In this document: one piece after another, positions 1 to 9,641 of the stretch | How positions within the stretch are numbered: position 1 is the first letter of the stretch | How the letters are laid out: each line of letters begins with the position of its first letter | Assembly: GCA_023445445.1 (NCBI GenBank) | Contig: JAEXLD010000041.1 | Coordinates: forward strand, 131,573-195,572 | Length of the DNA stretch: 64,000 bases | Direction: 5' to 3' | Source: Bacillota bacterium | GTDB taxonomy: Bacteria; Bacillota; Clostridia; Clostridiales; Clostridiaceae | Made by a program: the position numbers and the translations under genes | Notes under the pieces: generated by a model | Told to the model about the DNA's origin: nothing | Seen by the model: the letters and a program-made list of their open reading frames with translations, nothing else | Database searches by the model: none

Positions 1-597
1 ATTATAAACTTCATTTGCAGCAATTATAGCTGCTCTGGCATTTAATGAATCAAAAATAGTTTCAATTAATACTATATCAATGCCTCCATCTATTAATGCG
101 TTAATTTGTTCTTTATAGGCTTCTCTTAATTCATCAAAATCAACACTTCTTAAGGTAGGATCTTCTACATCAGGAGATAAAGATGCCATTTTATTTGTTG
201 GGCCTATTGAACCAGCAACATATCTTTTCTTGCCGTCCTTTAATTCAAATTCATCACATAGCTCTCTAGCTATTTTTGCACTTTCATAATTTAATTTATA
301 TACAAGTTCTTCTAAATGAAAATCTCTTTGAGAAATTCTATTTGAATTTAAAGTATTGGTTTCAATGATATCTGCACCTGCTTCTAAAAAGCCTAAATGT
401 ATATTTTTTATAATATTAGGATTGGTTACACTTAATAAATCATTATTTCCTTTTTGGTTAAAAGGAAAATCTTTAAGTAATTCCCCTCTATAATCCATTT
501 CCTTTAGCATATAATTCTGAATATTAGTTCCCATTGCCCCATCTATAACTAATATTCTATTTCTTAATTCATCAATTATTGTTAAGTTAGATTCCAT
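1..597 (-). CDS. metH: Methionine synthase (MetH), N-terminal part, runs off the window
   Basis: The visible 199 codons are the homocysteine-binding (S-methyltransferase) barrel of cobalamin-dependent methionine synthase, which moves a methyl group from 5-methyltetrahydrofolate to homocysteine. Seen near the N terminus: VIDGAMGTNIQ, then ETNTLNSNRISQ and GSIGPTNK, all typical of this domain. The ATG at 597 follows AGGGGG with good spacing. The gene lies behind an S-box leader and terminator, so it should be expressed when S-adenosylmethionine is low. The folate, cobalamin and activation domains are beyond the window. A shorter homocysteine methyltransferase of the same fold cannot be excluded because the 3' end is missing. 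Confidence 0.85.
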   Translation of the reverse strand, partial: MESNLTIIDELRNRILVIDGAMGTNIQNYMLKEMDYRGELLKDFPFNQKGNNDLLSVTNPNIIKNIHLGFLEAGADIIETNTLNSNRISQRDFHLEELVYKLNYESAKIARELCDEFELKDGKKRYVAGSIGPTNKMASLSPDVEDPTLRSVDFDELREAYKEQINALIDGGIDIVLIETIFDSLNARAAIIAANEVYN

Positions 598-612
598 TTT
601 ATTGCCCCCTTA

Positions 613-646
613 AAATAAAAAAATCTCTTTTTTAAAAAAAGAGATT
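613..646 (-). terminator. Intrinsic terminator of the SAM riboswitch
   Basis: AATCTCTTTTTT pairs with the following AAAAAAAGAGATT. On the minus strand the hairpin is followed by a T run, directly upstream of the metH ribosome binding site. This is the expected expression platform of the S-box leader. Confidence 0.85.
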
Positions 647-661
647 AAAAATTACATAATT

Positions 662-771
662 ATTCCTCTTATTTTTCAGATTTCTCTGTTGGATTTAGCA
701 CCACACATATTAGTAGGTTGCTGGGCTTCATAGGGCCAGTCCCTCTGCCACTCATAATAAGATTTTAATTT
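662..771 (-). promoter_or_regulatory. SAM-I (S-box) riboswitch
   Basis: Read on the minus strand, the leader carries the conserved S-box blocks GAGTGGCAGAGGGACTGGCC, CTATGAAGCCCAGCAACC and GGTGCTAAATCCAACAGA in the right order. It lies between a probable promoter and the terminator hairpin before metH. In this family SAM binding favours the terminator, so methionine synthesis is switched off when SAM is plentiful. Confidence 0.95.
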
Positions 772-865
772 ATATAATTATATATTTTTTATTATAATAA
801 GTCAATTAGAGTCCTAAATTAATTATTTCAACAAATCATTACTTGCTTATATCAAGCAATAGTAT

Positions 866-2242
866 TTATAAAATACTTCTTTTTATGAACTTTCCATTTC
901 CCTTTTCACCTATAAAAGTATTATTATTTACTATTACTTTTCCTCTTAATATAGTCATAATAGGATATCCTTTTAGTTTTATTCCTTCATATACGGAATA
1001 ATCTACATTTGAATGTAAGTCTTTAATTTTTAAGATTTTTTCTAGAGCAGGATCTATAATTACTATATCTCCGTCAGATCCAACTTGGATTGCTCCTTTT
1101 TTAGGATAAAGACCAAATATTTTAGCAGGATTAGTTGAACATACTTCAACAAATTTATTAATACTAATTCTGTTTTTCATTACTCCCTCTGAAAAAATTA
1201 TAGGTATTCTTTCTTCAATTCCTGGAGCTCCATTAGGACATTTAGTAAAATCATCCTTGCCAAGTTGTTTATCTTTCTTAAATGAAAAAGGGCAATGATC
1301 AGTTGCTATTGTTTTTATAAATCCATCTTTTATGCCCTTCCATAAAGCCTCAATATCATCTTTTTTTCTTAATGGAGGACTCATAATATATTTTAATCCT
1401 TCATTATTTTCTTCCTCGTATTTACTATCATCAAGAACTAAATATTGAGGGCATGTCTCAGCATAAATATTTTCTCCCCTTTCATTAGCTATTTTTATAT
1501 AGCTTAAACCTATTTTAGAAGATAAGTGAACAATATATAATGGAGCATTATCTGCAATTGATGATAAATTAATCATTCTATTTACAGCTTCGCCTTCTGC
1601 TTCTACAGGTCTACTTAATGAATGATATTTTGGAGTTTTAAATCCATTATTCACAAAATATTCTCGTAATACCTTTATACTTCCATGATTTTCACAATGT
1701 ACTGTTGTAATTCCACCAAGTTCTTTTAATCTTTTAAGAACTTTTAAAACATTTTCATCATCCAACATATAATCATAGGTCAAATATACTTTAAAACTTG
1801 GTATCCCTTCTTCTTTAACTATACTTTCCATTTCCTCTAGAATATCATCATTTATATGTTGAATAACTCCATGAAAACTATAATCAATAACAGCATTTAC
1901 ATCAGCGTAACCATGATATACATTAACCTGATGCTTTAAATTGCATCCCTTTGGACCAAAACCCATATGATCAATAATTGTTGTAGTTCCTCCACAGGCA
2001 GCTGCTACAGTTCCAGTATAAAAGTCATCATTAGCTACTGCTATACCTACATCTAAATTTAAATGTGTATGAACATCTACTCCCCCAGGAATAACATATT
2101 TACCTTTTGCATCAATTATTTCATCACTTTCTTTATCTATATTAGTACCAATTTCAGTAATAATTCCTTCCTCAATATAAATATCTCCATTATAAGTATC
2201 ACTAGCTGTAACAATAGTTCCATTTTTAATTAGTAAAGACAT
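866..2242 (-). CDS. hydA: Dihydropyrimidinase / D-hydantoinase
   Basis: Zinc amidohydrolase that opens the ring of dihydropyrimidines or hydantoins (reductive pyrimidine breakdown or a related purine route). The 458-aa length is normal. Visible ligands: HTH near residue 58, the lysine of FKVYLTYDY near 151 (carbamylated in this family), histidines in TVHCENHG (~182) and YIVHLSSK (~238), and ATDHCPF (~315). I chose the ATG at 2242, behind GAAGTG, over an upstream GTG. No dihydropyrimidine dehydrogenase or beta-ureidopropionase lies nearby, so the substrate stays open. Confidence 0.85.
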   Translation of the reverse strand: MSLLIKNGTIVTASDTYNGDIYIEEGIITEIGTNIDKESDEIIDAKGKYVIPGGVDVHTHLNLDVGIAVANDDFYTGTVAAACGGTTTIIDHMGFGPKGCNLKHQVNVYHGYADVNAVIDYSFHGVIQHINDDILEEMESIVKEEGIPSFKVYLTYDYMLDDENVLKVLKRLKELGGITTVHCENHGSIKVLREYFVNNGFKTPKYHSLSRPVEAEGEAVNRMINLSSIADNAPLYIVHLSSKIGLSYIKIANERGENIYAETCPQYLVLDDSKYEEENNEGLKYIMSPPLRKKDDIEALWKGIKDGFIKTIATDHCPFSFKKDKQLGKDDFTKCPNGAPGIEERIPIIFSEGVMKNRISINKFVEVCSTNPAKIFGLYPKKGAIQVGSDGDIVIIDPALEKILKIKDLHSNVDYSVYEGIKLKGYPIMTILRGKVIVNNNTFIGEKGNGKFIKRSIL

Positions 2243-2373
2243 ATTATTCACTTCTCTTTCTAATTTTATTTAACTTATATATAAGCAACCATTATGCCAA
2301 TGAAAAATTCTTTTAAAGCCACTAAAACTCATTAAAATTTTTATCATTTTAATAAAAGTTATCATTATGATAG

Positions 2374-3321
2374 CTATCTTAATATAGATTGTGCCATTCT
2401 TCTATAAGTATGTCTTATCCCTCTAATTGCAACGGATAAAGTCATAATATTTTCTGGTATAGCCATACCAAAAGTTCCACAATCCCCTATGTGCTGAATA
2501 TCTGCTCCTGCCATCTTAGAATTTAAGGCTATGTTTTCAATAACAGATTTAGTTGAACCTTCTTGAGAGGTTCCTATTGTAGTCATTGCTAATGCTCCAT
2601 TTTCATGAATCATAGAAATAATATCTTTAGCTAAAGTTAAATCAAATCCTGGAACTGTACCAGGTGCTGGTATTAAAACCACATCTGCTCCTGCTTCTAC
2701 AAATCCTTTTATAGTTTCTTCATCATATATATTTCCACTACCAGCACCATGCATTTTTCCTGCTATAATTAAAGTTTCATTTTTTAATATTTGTTTTGCT
2801 AACTTAATTCCATTACAAATGGTTTCAGCATTAACACCTGTATTGGGATTTCCTGTTAATACCACATAATCAAATCCATAGTATTTTACCTTTTCTAGAT
2901 TTTCCTTATTTAAAGTGTAGCCTTTTTCATAGTTACTTCCTTCTGGAACTGGCTCTAAATTTACTCCAATTAATCTACCAACTAGTTTTTTTACGTTTTT
3001 TATATAATTTTCATCACTTAAATTTCTTTTTACACTATTCTCATATTCTTTTGATATATTTTCTAAATCATTAAATAAGATATTTCCTCCATCTATACCA
3101 AATATAAATGGCTTTTCAAAATTAAAAGTATTTAATGTTAACATATCTGCACCAAAGCTTGAAGCAAGCTCTAAATTAGAAACTTCTCTTATATAAGGGG
3201 TATAGCTAATTATAGACTCAGACATAACAGTCCTACCTTCTGACCCTTTAATAATTTCTTTCAATTCATTCTTATTAATTGTCTCTATATCCTTTGTTGT
3301 TAATTCAAAAATTCTTTTCAA
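2374..3321 (-). CDS. TIM-barrel-like protein of unknown function (DUF7916-type)
   Basis: 315 aa, cytoplasmic, no signal peptide. The sequence has an alternating strand/helix pattern with barrel-end motifs such as SEGRTVMSE, GADMLTLNTFNF, LIAGKMHGAGSGN, GADVVLIPAPGTVPGF and MAGADIQHIGDCG. I believe it belongs to a family sometimes mis-annotated as HAD-like or as a phosphonomutase-like barrel, but I see no HAD motif. The TTG at 3321 is chosen because AAAGGAG lies 8 bases upstream; the GTG at 3330 has no room for a ribosome site. It is in line with hydA but separated by over 120 bases. Function not assigned. Confidence 0.6.
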   Translation of the reverse strand: MKRIFELTTKDIETINKNELKEIIKGSEGRTVMSESIISYTPYIREVSNLELASSFGADMLTLNTFNFEKPFIFGIDGGNILFNDLENISKEYENSVKRNLSDENYIKNVKKLVGRLIGVNLEPVPEGSNYEKGYTLNKENLEKVKYYGFDYVVLTGNPNTGVNAETICNGIKLAKQILKNETLIIAGKMHGAGSGNIYDEETIKGFVEAGADVVLIPAPGTVPGFDLTLAKDIISMIHENGALAMTTIGTSQEGSTKSVIENIALNSKMAGADIQHIGDCGTFGMAIPENIMTLSVAIRGIRHTYRRMAQSILR

Positions 3322-3439
3322 AGAAATCACTCCTTTACATATTACATATACAATATTATACTAATATACTTATAAATTGTAAAAGATTGAACTATAATAT
3401 AAATATATATTTTTATTGTATAAAAAGGAGAGATTGTTA

Positions 3440-5041
3440 TTGAAAAAATTTACATTTATTTTAACCTTTTTATTTCTATTCATTATTCCTTTAAAGGTTT
3501 TAGCTAGTCCTAAGTCATATAATATTGAAAACCTTAATATTAATGCTGAAATTCATGAAAATGGTGATTTATATGTGGATGAAATATTTTCATATAAATT
3601 TAATGGGGATTTTAATGGAATATATTTAGATTTATTTTTGAATGGAGCTAAAGGATATGATGTTTCTGAAGTTAGTATTATTGACTCCACAGGTAACTAT
3701 CTTCTAGAAAGAAAAGATGATGAATCTAATAATAGTTTTCAAATTCTAGAGTCTAGTGAAAAATTGCAAATAAAGATTTATTCTAAAAGTTCTAATGAAG
3801 AAAAGAAATTCAATCTTCGCTTTACCGTTAAAAATGCAGCTGAAAAATACCAAGATTATTCTTCTTTATATTGGAGTTTTTATACTGCTTCTGAAGACAA
3901 ACCTATAAACAATGTTACTTTAAATTTAAAACTTTCAAATTCTCAATTTAGTAAAGATGATTTATATTATACAGTTTTTGGTGATGGAATCTTTAACACT
4001 GAAACTACAGAAAATAATATTATATTAACTGGTAAAAATTTAACTTCTAATTTAGGAATACGATTAAGATTTCAAAAAGATTTTTTAAATACAACTCCTA
4101 TAGAAAGTAATTACAATGAAGATGAATTTCAAGAAGAAGATTTTGATCCATCTTTTTTAATCTATCCAGTTTCATTAATTAGTATAATTGGATTAATATT
4201 TTTTATTGTTCATAAACGTAATAAAAAACTATTTAATGAAGCCTTACAAGAGTATCGTTCTCAATATATATTTACAAATGATGAATTATTGCTTTACCCA
4301 CCTTCTAAGGAAGTTCCTACTATAGTTGCATATATTTTTAATAAAGATAATATATCATGGTCAATTGTTCCTTCAACCTTATTATATCTTGCTAACATTG
4401 GAGTATATAAATTAAACACTTCTTTAGATGAAAATAGTAAAGTTGAAAATATAATTTTTACAAGAGTAAAAGATATTGATGCTTGTGATTATCCTCATTT
4501 AAAAATATTAATTAATTGGTTTAAAAGATATGAAAATGATAATAAAGAATTTAATCTTCTATCAATAAAAAAACTTGTGAATAATAGTTCAAAGAAAGCA
4601 AAGAAATTTAACAATTCTTATTGGGATTTCATTAACCAAATACGTATAGATGGAAGAAAACTAAATTTATTTACTACAATTAGAAACAAGGAAGTATTGA
4701 ATAATGAGGCATATAACGAGTTTTTAAAATGGCAGGCATATAAAAATCATTTATTATCTTTAATAGCACATAAAGATATCTTTAATATTAAAGAATCTAT
4801 AGTATATGCTTCTGCCTTAGGAATTAATTATGAAGATTTAGATTTTGAATTTGAAGATACTACTAATAATAATAATAATGTCTATTATTATTGTACTAAT
4901 ATGTTTTTATTTGACCAAATTCATTCTTCTGCTGAAAATACTATAAATGATAGTAATAACAGCAGCACTACTAGCTTTAATGACTTTTCATCTGGAAGTG
5001 ACTTTTCAGGTGGTGGAGGTGGAGGTTCTGGAGCATTTTAA
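3440..5041 (+). CDS. DUF2207 family membrane protein
   Basis: About 533 aa. Starting at TTG 3440 (AAGGAG nine bases upstream) gives a clean signal peptide, KKFTFILTFLFLFIIPLKVL then ASP. Next comes an extracellular beta-rich domain (~25-230, typical DUF2207), a transmembrane segment (SLISIIGLIFFIVHKR, ~250), a large cytoplasmic part, and the family's Gly/Ser tail SSGSDFSGGGGGGSGAF. An upstream TTG at 3416 is in frame but would precede the ribosome site. No enzyme function is known to me. It converges on ybaK across a shared terminator. Confidence 0.8.
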   Translation: MKKFTFILTFLFLFIIPLKVLASPKSYNIENLNINAEIHENGDLYVDEIFSYKFNGDFNGIYLDLFLNGAKGYDVSEVSIIDSTGNYLLERKDDESNNSFQILESSEKLQIKIYSKSSNEEKKFNLRFTVKNAAEKYQDYSSLYWSFYTASEDKPINNVTLNLKLSNSQFSKDDLYYTVFGDGIFNTETTENNIILTGKNLTSNLGIRLRFQKDFLNTTPIESNYNEDEFQEEDFDPSFLIYPVSLISIIGLIFFIVHKRNKKLFNEALQEYRSQYIFTNDELLLYPPSKEVPTIVAYIFNKDNISWSIVPSTLLYLANIGVYKLNTSLDENSKVENIIFTRVKDIDACDYPHLKILINWFKRYENDNKEFNLLSIKKLVNNSSKKAKKFNNSYWDFINQIRIDGRKLNLFTTIRNKEVLNNEAYNEFLKWQAYKNHLLSLIAHKDIFNIKESIVYASALGINYEDLDFEFEDTTNNNNNVYYYCTNMFLFDQIHSSAENTINDSNNSSTTSFNDFSSGSDFSGGGGGGSGAF

Positions 5042-5073
5042 ATAGGAGGTTCTTTAAGAACCTCCTATTTATA
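5042..5073. terminator. Bidirectional terminator
   Basis: AATAGGAGGTTCTT and AAGAACCTCCTATT form a near-perfect 14-bp stem between two convergent genes, with A/T runs on both sides. Confidence 0.85.
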
Positions 5074-5541
5074 TTATATTAAATCAGATAATTCAAATCT
5101 GATTACTTTTTCTAATTCATTTAATTTCAACTCTACTTGATAACCTATTTTACCTGCGCTAAAGATTATTGTATCTTGGTCTCTAGCTGAAGCATCTATA
5201 GTGGTCTTAAAGAATTTTTTCATTCCTATTGGTGAACACCCCCCATGAATATACCCTGTAAGGGATAATAAATCTTTAGATTTTATCATTTCAACAGATT
5301 TTTCTTCAACACTTTTAGCCGCCTTTTTTAAATCTAACTCTTTTTCTACAGGTATCATAAAAACATAATAATTTTTTGACTTTCCAACTGTAACAAGAGT
5401 TTTAAACACTTGATTTGGATCTTGCCCTAATACATTAGCAACTTCAACTCCACTTATAGCACCCGTATTTACATAAGAATGACTTTTATAATTAATTTTC
5501 TTTTTATCTAAAATTCGCATTACGTTTGTTTTTTCTTCCAT
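5074..5541 (-). CDS. ybaK: YbaK/EbsC-type aminoacyl-tRNA deacylase
   Basis: 155 aa. The YbaK domain removes wrongly attached amino acids, classically Cys from Cys-tRNA(Pro). Visible family features: GVEVANVLGQDPNQVFKTLV, the lysine-rich VEKELDLKKAAKS, the GYIHGGCSPIGMKK loop and a TIIFSAGKIGYQVEL strand. The ATG at 5541 is preceded by GGAGGG at 7 bases; a TTG five codons further up would overlap this ribosome site. Confidence 0.88.
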   Translation of the reverse strand: MEEKTNVMRILDKKKINYKSHSYVNTGAISGVEVANVLGQDPNQVFKTLVTVGKSKNYYVFMIPVEKELDLKKAAKSVEEKSVEMIKSKDLLSLTGYIHGGCSPIGMKKFFKTTIDASARDQDTIIFSAGKIGYQVELKLNELEKVIRFELSDLI

Positions 5542-5648
5542 ATAGCATCCCTCCAAACAACTTAATTATACCACGTATAATAAGTAGTTATACTTATTAA
5601 TTTGAAGGTTCTATATAAAATATTTATATCTAATAAATTTAGACTTTT

Positions 5649-6509
5649 TTATGTTGTTACATTAGCGCCTCCATTTACATGTATTGTTTCTCCTGTAATG
5701 AAACTCGCTCCTTCACTTGCTAAAAATACATATGCTTCAGCTAGTTCAACTGGTTGAGCAGGTCTTTTCATAGGATTATCTTTACCAAACTTAGCGACTT
5801 CTGATTTATCAAAAGATGCTGGAATAAGTGGTGTCCAAACAGGCCCTGGAGCTACTGCATTTACTCTTATACCTTTATCAACTAAGTTTATAGCTAATGA
5901 ACGAGTAAAGGATGTTAAAGCACCTTTAGTCATAGAATAATCTATTAATGTATCATGACCATTGTAAGCAGTTATAGAAGTCGTATTTATAATACAGTCA
6001 CCATCTGATAGGTGCTTAAGAACTTCTTTAGTAACATAAACAGCTCCAAAAACATTAGTTTTAAAAGTTCTTTCTAACTGTTCTTTAGTTATATCCTCTA
6101 ATTTTTCACATACATGCTGTTCTGCCGAATTATTTACTAAGATATTAATTTTATTAAATTTTCCCTTTATTTTATTTATGGCATCTATACAAAAGGCTTC
6201 ATCACCTATGTCACCACTTAATAAAATACATTCTCCGCCTAATTTTTCTATTTCTTTTTTTGTAATCTCTGCATCCTTATTTTCATTTAAATAGATAATG
6301 GCTACTTTAGCTCCTTCTTTAGCATAGGCAATAGAAACAGCTCTTCCTATTCCACTATCACCACCAGTAATTACTGCTACCTTATCCTTAAGCTTTCCAT
6401 GCCCTGGAGTATTAGTTTTATATACAGGTGTTGGATTCATAACTTCTTCTATTCCAGGTTGTACATCTTGCTCTTGGGCTGGAATTGTATTTGTAAACTC
6501 TTTATTCAT
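5649..6509 (-). CDS. NADP-dependent short-chain dehydrogenase (YhdF/YghA-like)
   Basis: 286-aa Rossmann oxidoreductase of the extended-N-terminus SDR type often induced by stress. After a Pro-rich leader (~1-40) come the cofactor motif TGGDSGIGRA, an NNSAEQ strand, the catalytic YSMTK, and APGPVWTPL. The C terminus ITGETIHVNGG is typical. The substrate is unknown. It is translationally coupled to the small upstream gene ending at 6509 (TAATG overlap). Confidence 0.88.
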   Translation of the reverse strand: MNKEFTNTIPAQEQDVQPGIEEVMNPTPVYKTNTPGHGKLKDKVAVITGGDSGIGRAVSIAYAKEGAKVAIIYLNENKDAEITKKEIEKLGGECILLSGDIGDEAFCIDAINKIKGKFNKINILVNNSAEQHVCEKLEDITKEQLERTFKTNVFGAVYVTKEVLKHLSDGDCIINTTSITAYNGHDTLIDYSMTKGALTSFTRSLAINLVDKGIRVNAVAPGPVWTPLIPASFDKSEVAKFGKDNPMKRPAQPVELAEAYVFLASEGASFITGETIHVNGGANVTT

Positions 6510-6664
6510 TATTTCTCCTCCTTAAAACTATAATTTTCTCCTAATCTATTTCTTTTTACACTTTCTATATAGTTTGTTTTATTAACTATATTTTCCTCAA
6601 ATCTTTTTACAGCAATTTTAGTGAAATTGCCTACATTTATTAAATCCATCCAATTATCATTCAT
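6509..6664 (-). CDS. Small 51-aa protein coupled to the SDR gene
   Basis: Reads MNDNWMDLINVGNFTKIAVK and continues as a charged, probably helical chain to residue 51. The ATG has GAGGAGG eight bases upstream. The stop overlaps the SDR start by one base (TAATG), and the SDR's own ribosome site lies inside this gene, so the two are almost certainly co-translated. No family recognised and no membrane segment. Confidence 0.6.
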   Translation of the reverse strand: MNDNWMDLINVGNFTKIAVKRFEENIVNKTNYIESVKRNRLGENYSFKEEK

Positions 6665-6837
6665 TACGTCGCCTCCTCTCTTTATATATTTTGGATTATA
6701 TTTAATAAATTATACTTTATTAATATATTATAATTTATTAATAAATAATAATATATTAATATTAAAAATATTCATAATATTGTAATAAAGTGATATAATA
6801 TACTTTTATTATTAAATTTTTCTAGAGGTGGAATTAT

Positions 6838-8037
6838 ATGAGTTTAAATGAAATAAAAAAAGCAAAAGAAAATATAAAAGATGTTATTAATAAAACCCCT
6901 TTAATACATAGTACTATTTTTTCTTCAATTAATAATTGTTCAGTTTATATGAAATGTGAAAACTTACAAGTAACTGGGGCTTATAAAATTAGGGGAGCTC
7001 TTAATAAAATTAGATCTTTAAGTAAAGATGAAAAATCAAAGGGTGTTGTTTGCTCTTCTGCTGGTAATCATGCTCAAGGAGTAGCTTATGCAGCAAATCT
7101 TCTTGGTGTAAATTCAACTATTGTTATGCCAAAAAATACGCCTTATTTAAAAATTCAATCTACTCAAAATTTTGGTGGAAATGTAGTATTAAGTGGCACT
7201 TGTTATGACGATGCTTATTTAAAAGCAAAATCCATGGAGGCAGAAAATGATTCTGTTTTTATACATCCTTTTAATGATATTAATGTTATTTATGGACAAG
7301 GTACCATAGCTTTAGAAATATTTGAAGATATTGAAAATATTGATGTAATAGTGTGCCCAATTGGTGGAGGTGGATTAATTAGTGGAATTGCATTAGCTGC
7401 TAAAGAAATAAATCCTCAAGTCAGAATAATTGGTGTGCAAGCAGAAGGTGCTAATGCCATGGAGCAAAGTTATAAATCTGGTAAAATCATATCTTTACCT
7501 TCTGTTAATACTATTGCTGATGGTATTGCTGTTAAGTCCCCTGGGGAACTAACTTATAGTTTAATAAAAGAATATGTAGATGAAATTGTAACAGTATCAG
7601 ATAAGGAAATTGCTGAAGCATTTTTAATCTTATGTGAAAGACATAAATTATTAGCAGAAGCATCTGGAGTCGCATCACTAGCAGCATTAAAAAAATTAGA
7701 CTTAAAAGATAAGAAAGTTGTTTCAATAATTAGTGGTGGTAATATTGATATGTTAACTATTTCATCTTTAATAAGTGATGGTTTAGTTGAAAGAGGAAGA
7801 CTATTTTGTTTTTCTGTAGAACTTCCTGATATTCCTGGTCAACTTCAAGAAATATCAAAGATATTATCTGAATTAAATGCAAATGTAGTACAATTGGAGC
7901 ATAATCAATTTAAAGCTACTAATAGATTAAAAAACGTATTGTTAGAAGTTACAGTTGAAACAAATGGTAATGATCATATTGAATTAATAAAATCTGAGTT
8001 ATATAATAATGGTTTTAAAATCAATCAAATGTATTAA
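6838..8037 (+). CDS. ilvA: Threonine ammonia-lyase with C-terminal ACT domain
   Basis: PLP enzyme converting threonine to 2-oxobutyrate and ammonia. The 399-aa length fits the one-ACT-domain form. PLP lysine in TGAYKIRGA (K50), SSAGNHAQG (~73-81) and the phosphate-binding GGGG (~175). From ~323 an ACT domain begins (FSVELPDIPGQLQEISKIL). The gene may be biosynthetic (ilvA) or catabolic (tdcB); no ilv or tdc neighbours decide this. The start has GAGGTGG seven bases upstream and follows a very AT-rich promoter region. Confidence 0.88.
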   Translation: MSLNEIKKAKENIKDVINKTPLIHSTIFSSINNCSVYMKCENLQVTGAYKIRGALNKIRSLSKDEKSKGVVCSSAGNHAQGVAYAANLLGVNSTIVMPKNTPYLKIQSTQNFGGNVVLSGTCYDDAYLKAKSMEAENDSVFIHPFNDINVIYGQGTIALEIFEDIENIDVIVCPIGGGGLISGIALAAKEINPQVRIIGVQAEGANAMEQSYKSGKIISLPSVNTIADGIAVKSPGELTYSLIKEYVDEIVTVSDKEIAEAFLILCERHKLLAEASGVASLAALKKLDLKDKKVVSIISGGNIDMLTISSLISDGLVERGRLFCFSVELPDIPGQLQEISKILSELNANVVQLEHNQFKATNRLKNVLLEVTVETNGNDHIELIKSELYNNGFKINQMY

Positions 8038-8062
8038 GGAGCTGTTTAAAACAGCTCCTTAT
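8036..8062. terminator. Terminator after threonine ammonia-lyase
   Basis: AAGGAGCTGTTT and AAAACAGCTCCTT form a strong stem immediately after the stop codon. It also lies just beyond the end of the convergent small gene. Confidence 0.8.
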
Positions 8063-8064
8063 AA

Positions 8065-8220
8065 TTATCTTAATTTTTTTCTTTTTTTATTTATTTTTTT
8101 ATATAACTTTGCATTTTCAATAACATCCATGAAATCATCAGCTAATTCTACTAGAATCATACCTTTAGCTTTTCCTTTTTTAATTGTTCTCTTCATACGT
8201 CTCATTAGTTTATTCTTCAT
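8065..8220 (-). CDS. Small basic 51-aa protein
   Basis: Begins MKNKLMRRMKRTIKKGKAKG, has an acidic middle (LVELADDFMDVIENAKLY) and a Lys-rich end. TAGGAGGG lies eight bases before the ATG. It is a stand-alone gene with a terminator on its 3' side. No family recognised; its charge pattern would suit binding to nucleic acid or membrane, but that is inference. Confidence 0.6.
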   Translation of the reverse strand: MKNKLMRRMKRTIKKGKAKGMILVELADDFMDVIENAKLYKKINKKRKKLR

Positions 8221-8282
8221 AATTAATCCCTCCTAAGGTTGTACTTCAGTATTATTTTCCCCTTAAGAGTAAATTTTATTAT

Positions 8283-8792
8283 TTAAACTATATTACATAT
8301 TATAGCATTGATGAAATCCTCTTTTTTTGATTCTAAATACTCACCATAGTAATCATTACTATTTTCTATTTCATTTCCTACTTTATTAAGTAAGAAATTA
8401 TTAATATCCTTAGAATATCTTAAATCAATTTCTTCTTTAATACTTCTAAACTCTTCTAATCCACCATTTTTTCTATACTTTCTTATTAGTGAATCTAAAT
8501 AAGTATTATATTCTTTAATTTTATAGACTACCTTTTCTATATACACTTTTTTATTTTTTATATAATTTTTTTCATAATCTAATTTTAATTTAAGCAATTC
8601 ATTTACTGTATATTCATTATTCATTATATTAAATGTAACTTTTTCTCCTTGAAAAGAACTATTTAAGATATAATTAGCTAAATCCCCATTATCTTTAAAT
8701 TCATTTAATAAAGATTTTCCTCCAACTATTTCAATAGCTTTTTTTAATTGCTTAATTTTTTCTTCTATTACTTTGTTGTCTATAGTTAGCAT
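8283..8792 (-). CDS. Hypothetical protein, mostly helical
   Basis: 169 aa, rich in Lys, Glu, Asn and Ile, with long predicted helices (residues ~1-25 and ~70-140) and no signal peptide, membrane segment or metal motif. The ATG has a usable AAGGAG nearby. Codon usage resembles its neighbours. I do not recognise the family. Confidence 0.6.
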   Translation of the reverse strand: MLTIDNKVIEEKIKQLKKAIEIVGGKSLLNEFKDNGDLANYILNSSFQGEKVTFNIMNNEYTVNELLKLKLDYEKNYIKNKKVYIEKVVYKIKEYNTYLDSLIRKYRKNGGLEEFRSIKEEIDLRYSKDINNFLLNKVGNEIENSNDYYGEYLESKKEDFINAIICNIV

Positions 8793-8867
8793 GTTTTTCT
8801 CCTTAAAATAATATTAAATGTAATATTCTTTAATATTATATATCCTAAGCAGTATATTGTCTATTTC

Positions 8868-9596
8868 TTATATAAGATTTATACAATTTACATCTAAGCT
8901 ATAAGTAACATCTTTACGTTCAACAATAACTTTTATTTTATTTCTTATCTCTTCATCCTCCATTACTTTATCTAAAAGTTCTTTAGTAGGATTTATAGCA
9001 TATGGTATTCCTACTGATTTAAACATATTTATATCTCCTGATGTATCTCCATAAGCATAGCTTTTACTTAAATCAATATTATATTTTTTTTCAAATTCTT
9101 TTATAGCAGATAATTTACTTTCATGGTCCCACATTGGAATAACTTCTCCACTATATTCATTATTACTGTCTAACTTATATATAGTTCCTTTATAATCATC
9201 CATATTATACTTTTTAGACATTTCTTTAACTAATTCGCTTGGTGAACCAGAAATTGCTATTACAATATGTCCTTGCTCCTTATGCCATTTAATTCTTTCT
9301 CTACTAAAAGTATAAACCCTATCTCCTTTTTGCTCTATAACTTTCCTAGCTATATAGTCAATATGATAACTGTTTATTCCTTTTATAGCTTCTGTGTATA
9401 TATCTACCATCTTAAGTAAATAAGTATCATAGTCTCCTTGTCTTTTATCCCATTTTAAATAGGAAGGCCTTACATCTTTGTACCACTTATTCTCACTTAC
9501 CAATTCATACTTTATGATTTTTTTAAAAACTTCGGTAATTAATCCTTCTCTATATATTGTTCCATCAATATCAAAAAATGCTGCTATGTTTTTCAT
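8868..9596 (-). CDS. HAD-IB family phosphatase (SerB/YfhB-like)
   Basis: 242-aa haloacid dehalogenase-type hydrolase. Motif I FFDIDGTIY at the N terminus (Asp nucleophile), motif II IAISGSPSEL (~128), motif IV GDTSGDINMF (~190). The helical cap between motifs I and II (~15-110) fits the IB subgroup, which acts on phosphoserine-like or lipid phosphates. The substrate is not readable. It lies about 45 bases after RNase J and could share its transcript. Confidence 0.8.
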   Translation of the reverse strand: MKNIAAFFDIDGTIYREGLITEVFKKIIKYELVSENKWYKDVRPSYLKWDKRQGDYDTYLLKMVDIYTEAIKGINSYHIDYIARKVIEQKGDRVYTFSRERIKWHKEQGHIVIAISGSPSELVKEMSKKYNMDDYKGTIYKLDSNNEYSGEVIPMWDHESKLSAIKEFEKKYNIDLSKSYAYGDTSGDINMFKSVGIPYAINPTKELLDKVMEDEEIRNKIKVIVERKDVTYSLDVNCINLI

Positions 9597-9641
9597 AAAA
9601 CCCCTCCATTCCTTTTTTTATTCTATTATATATCATTTTTA

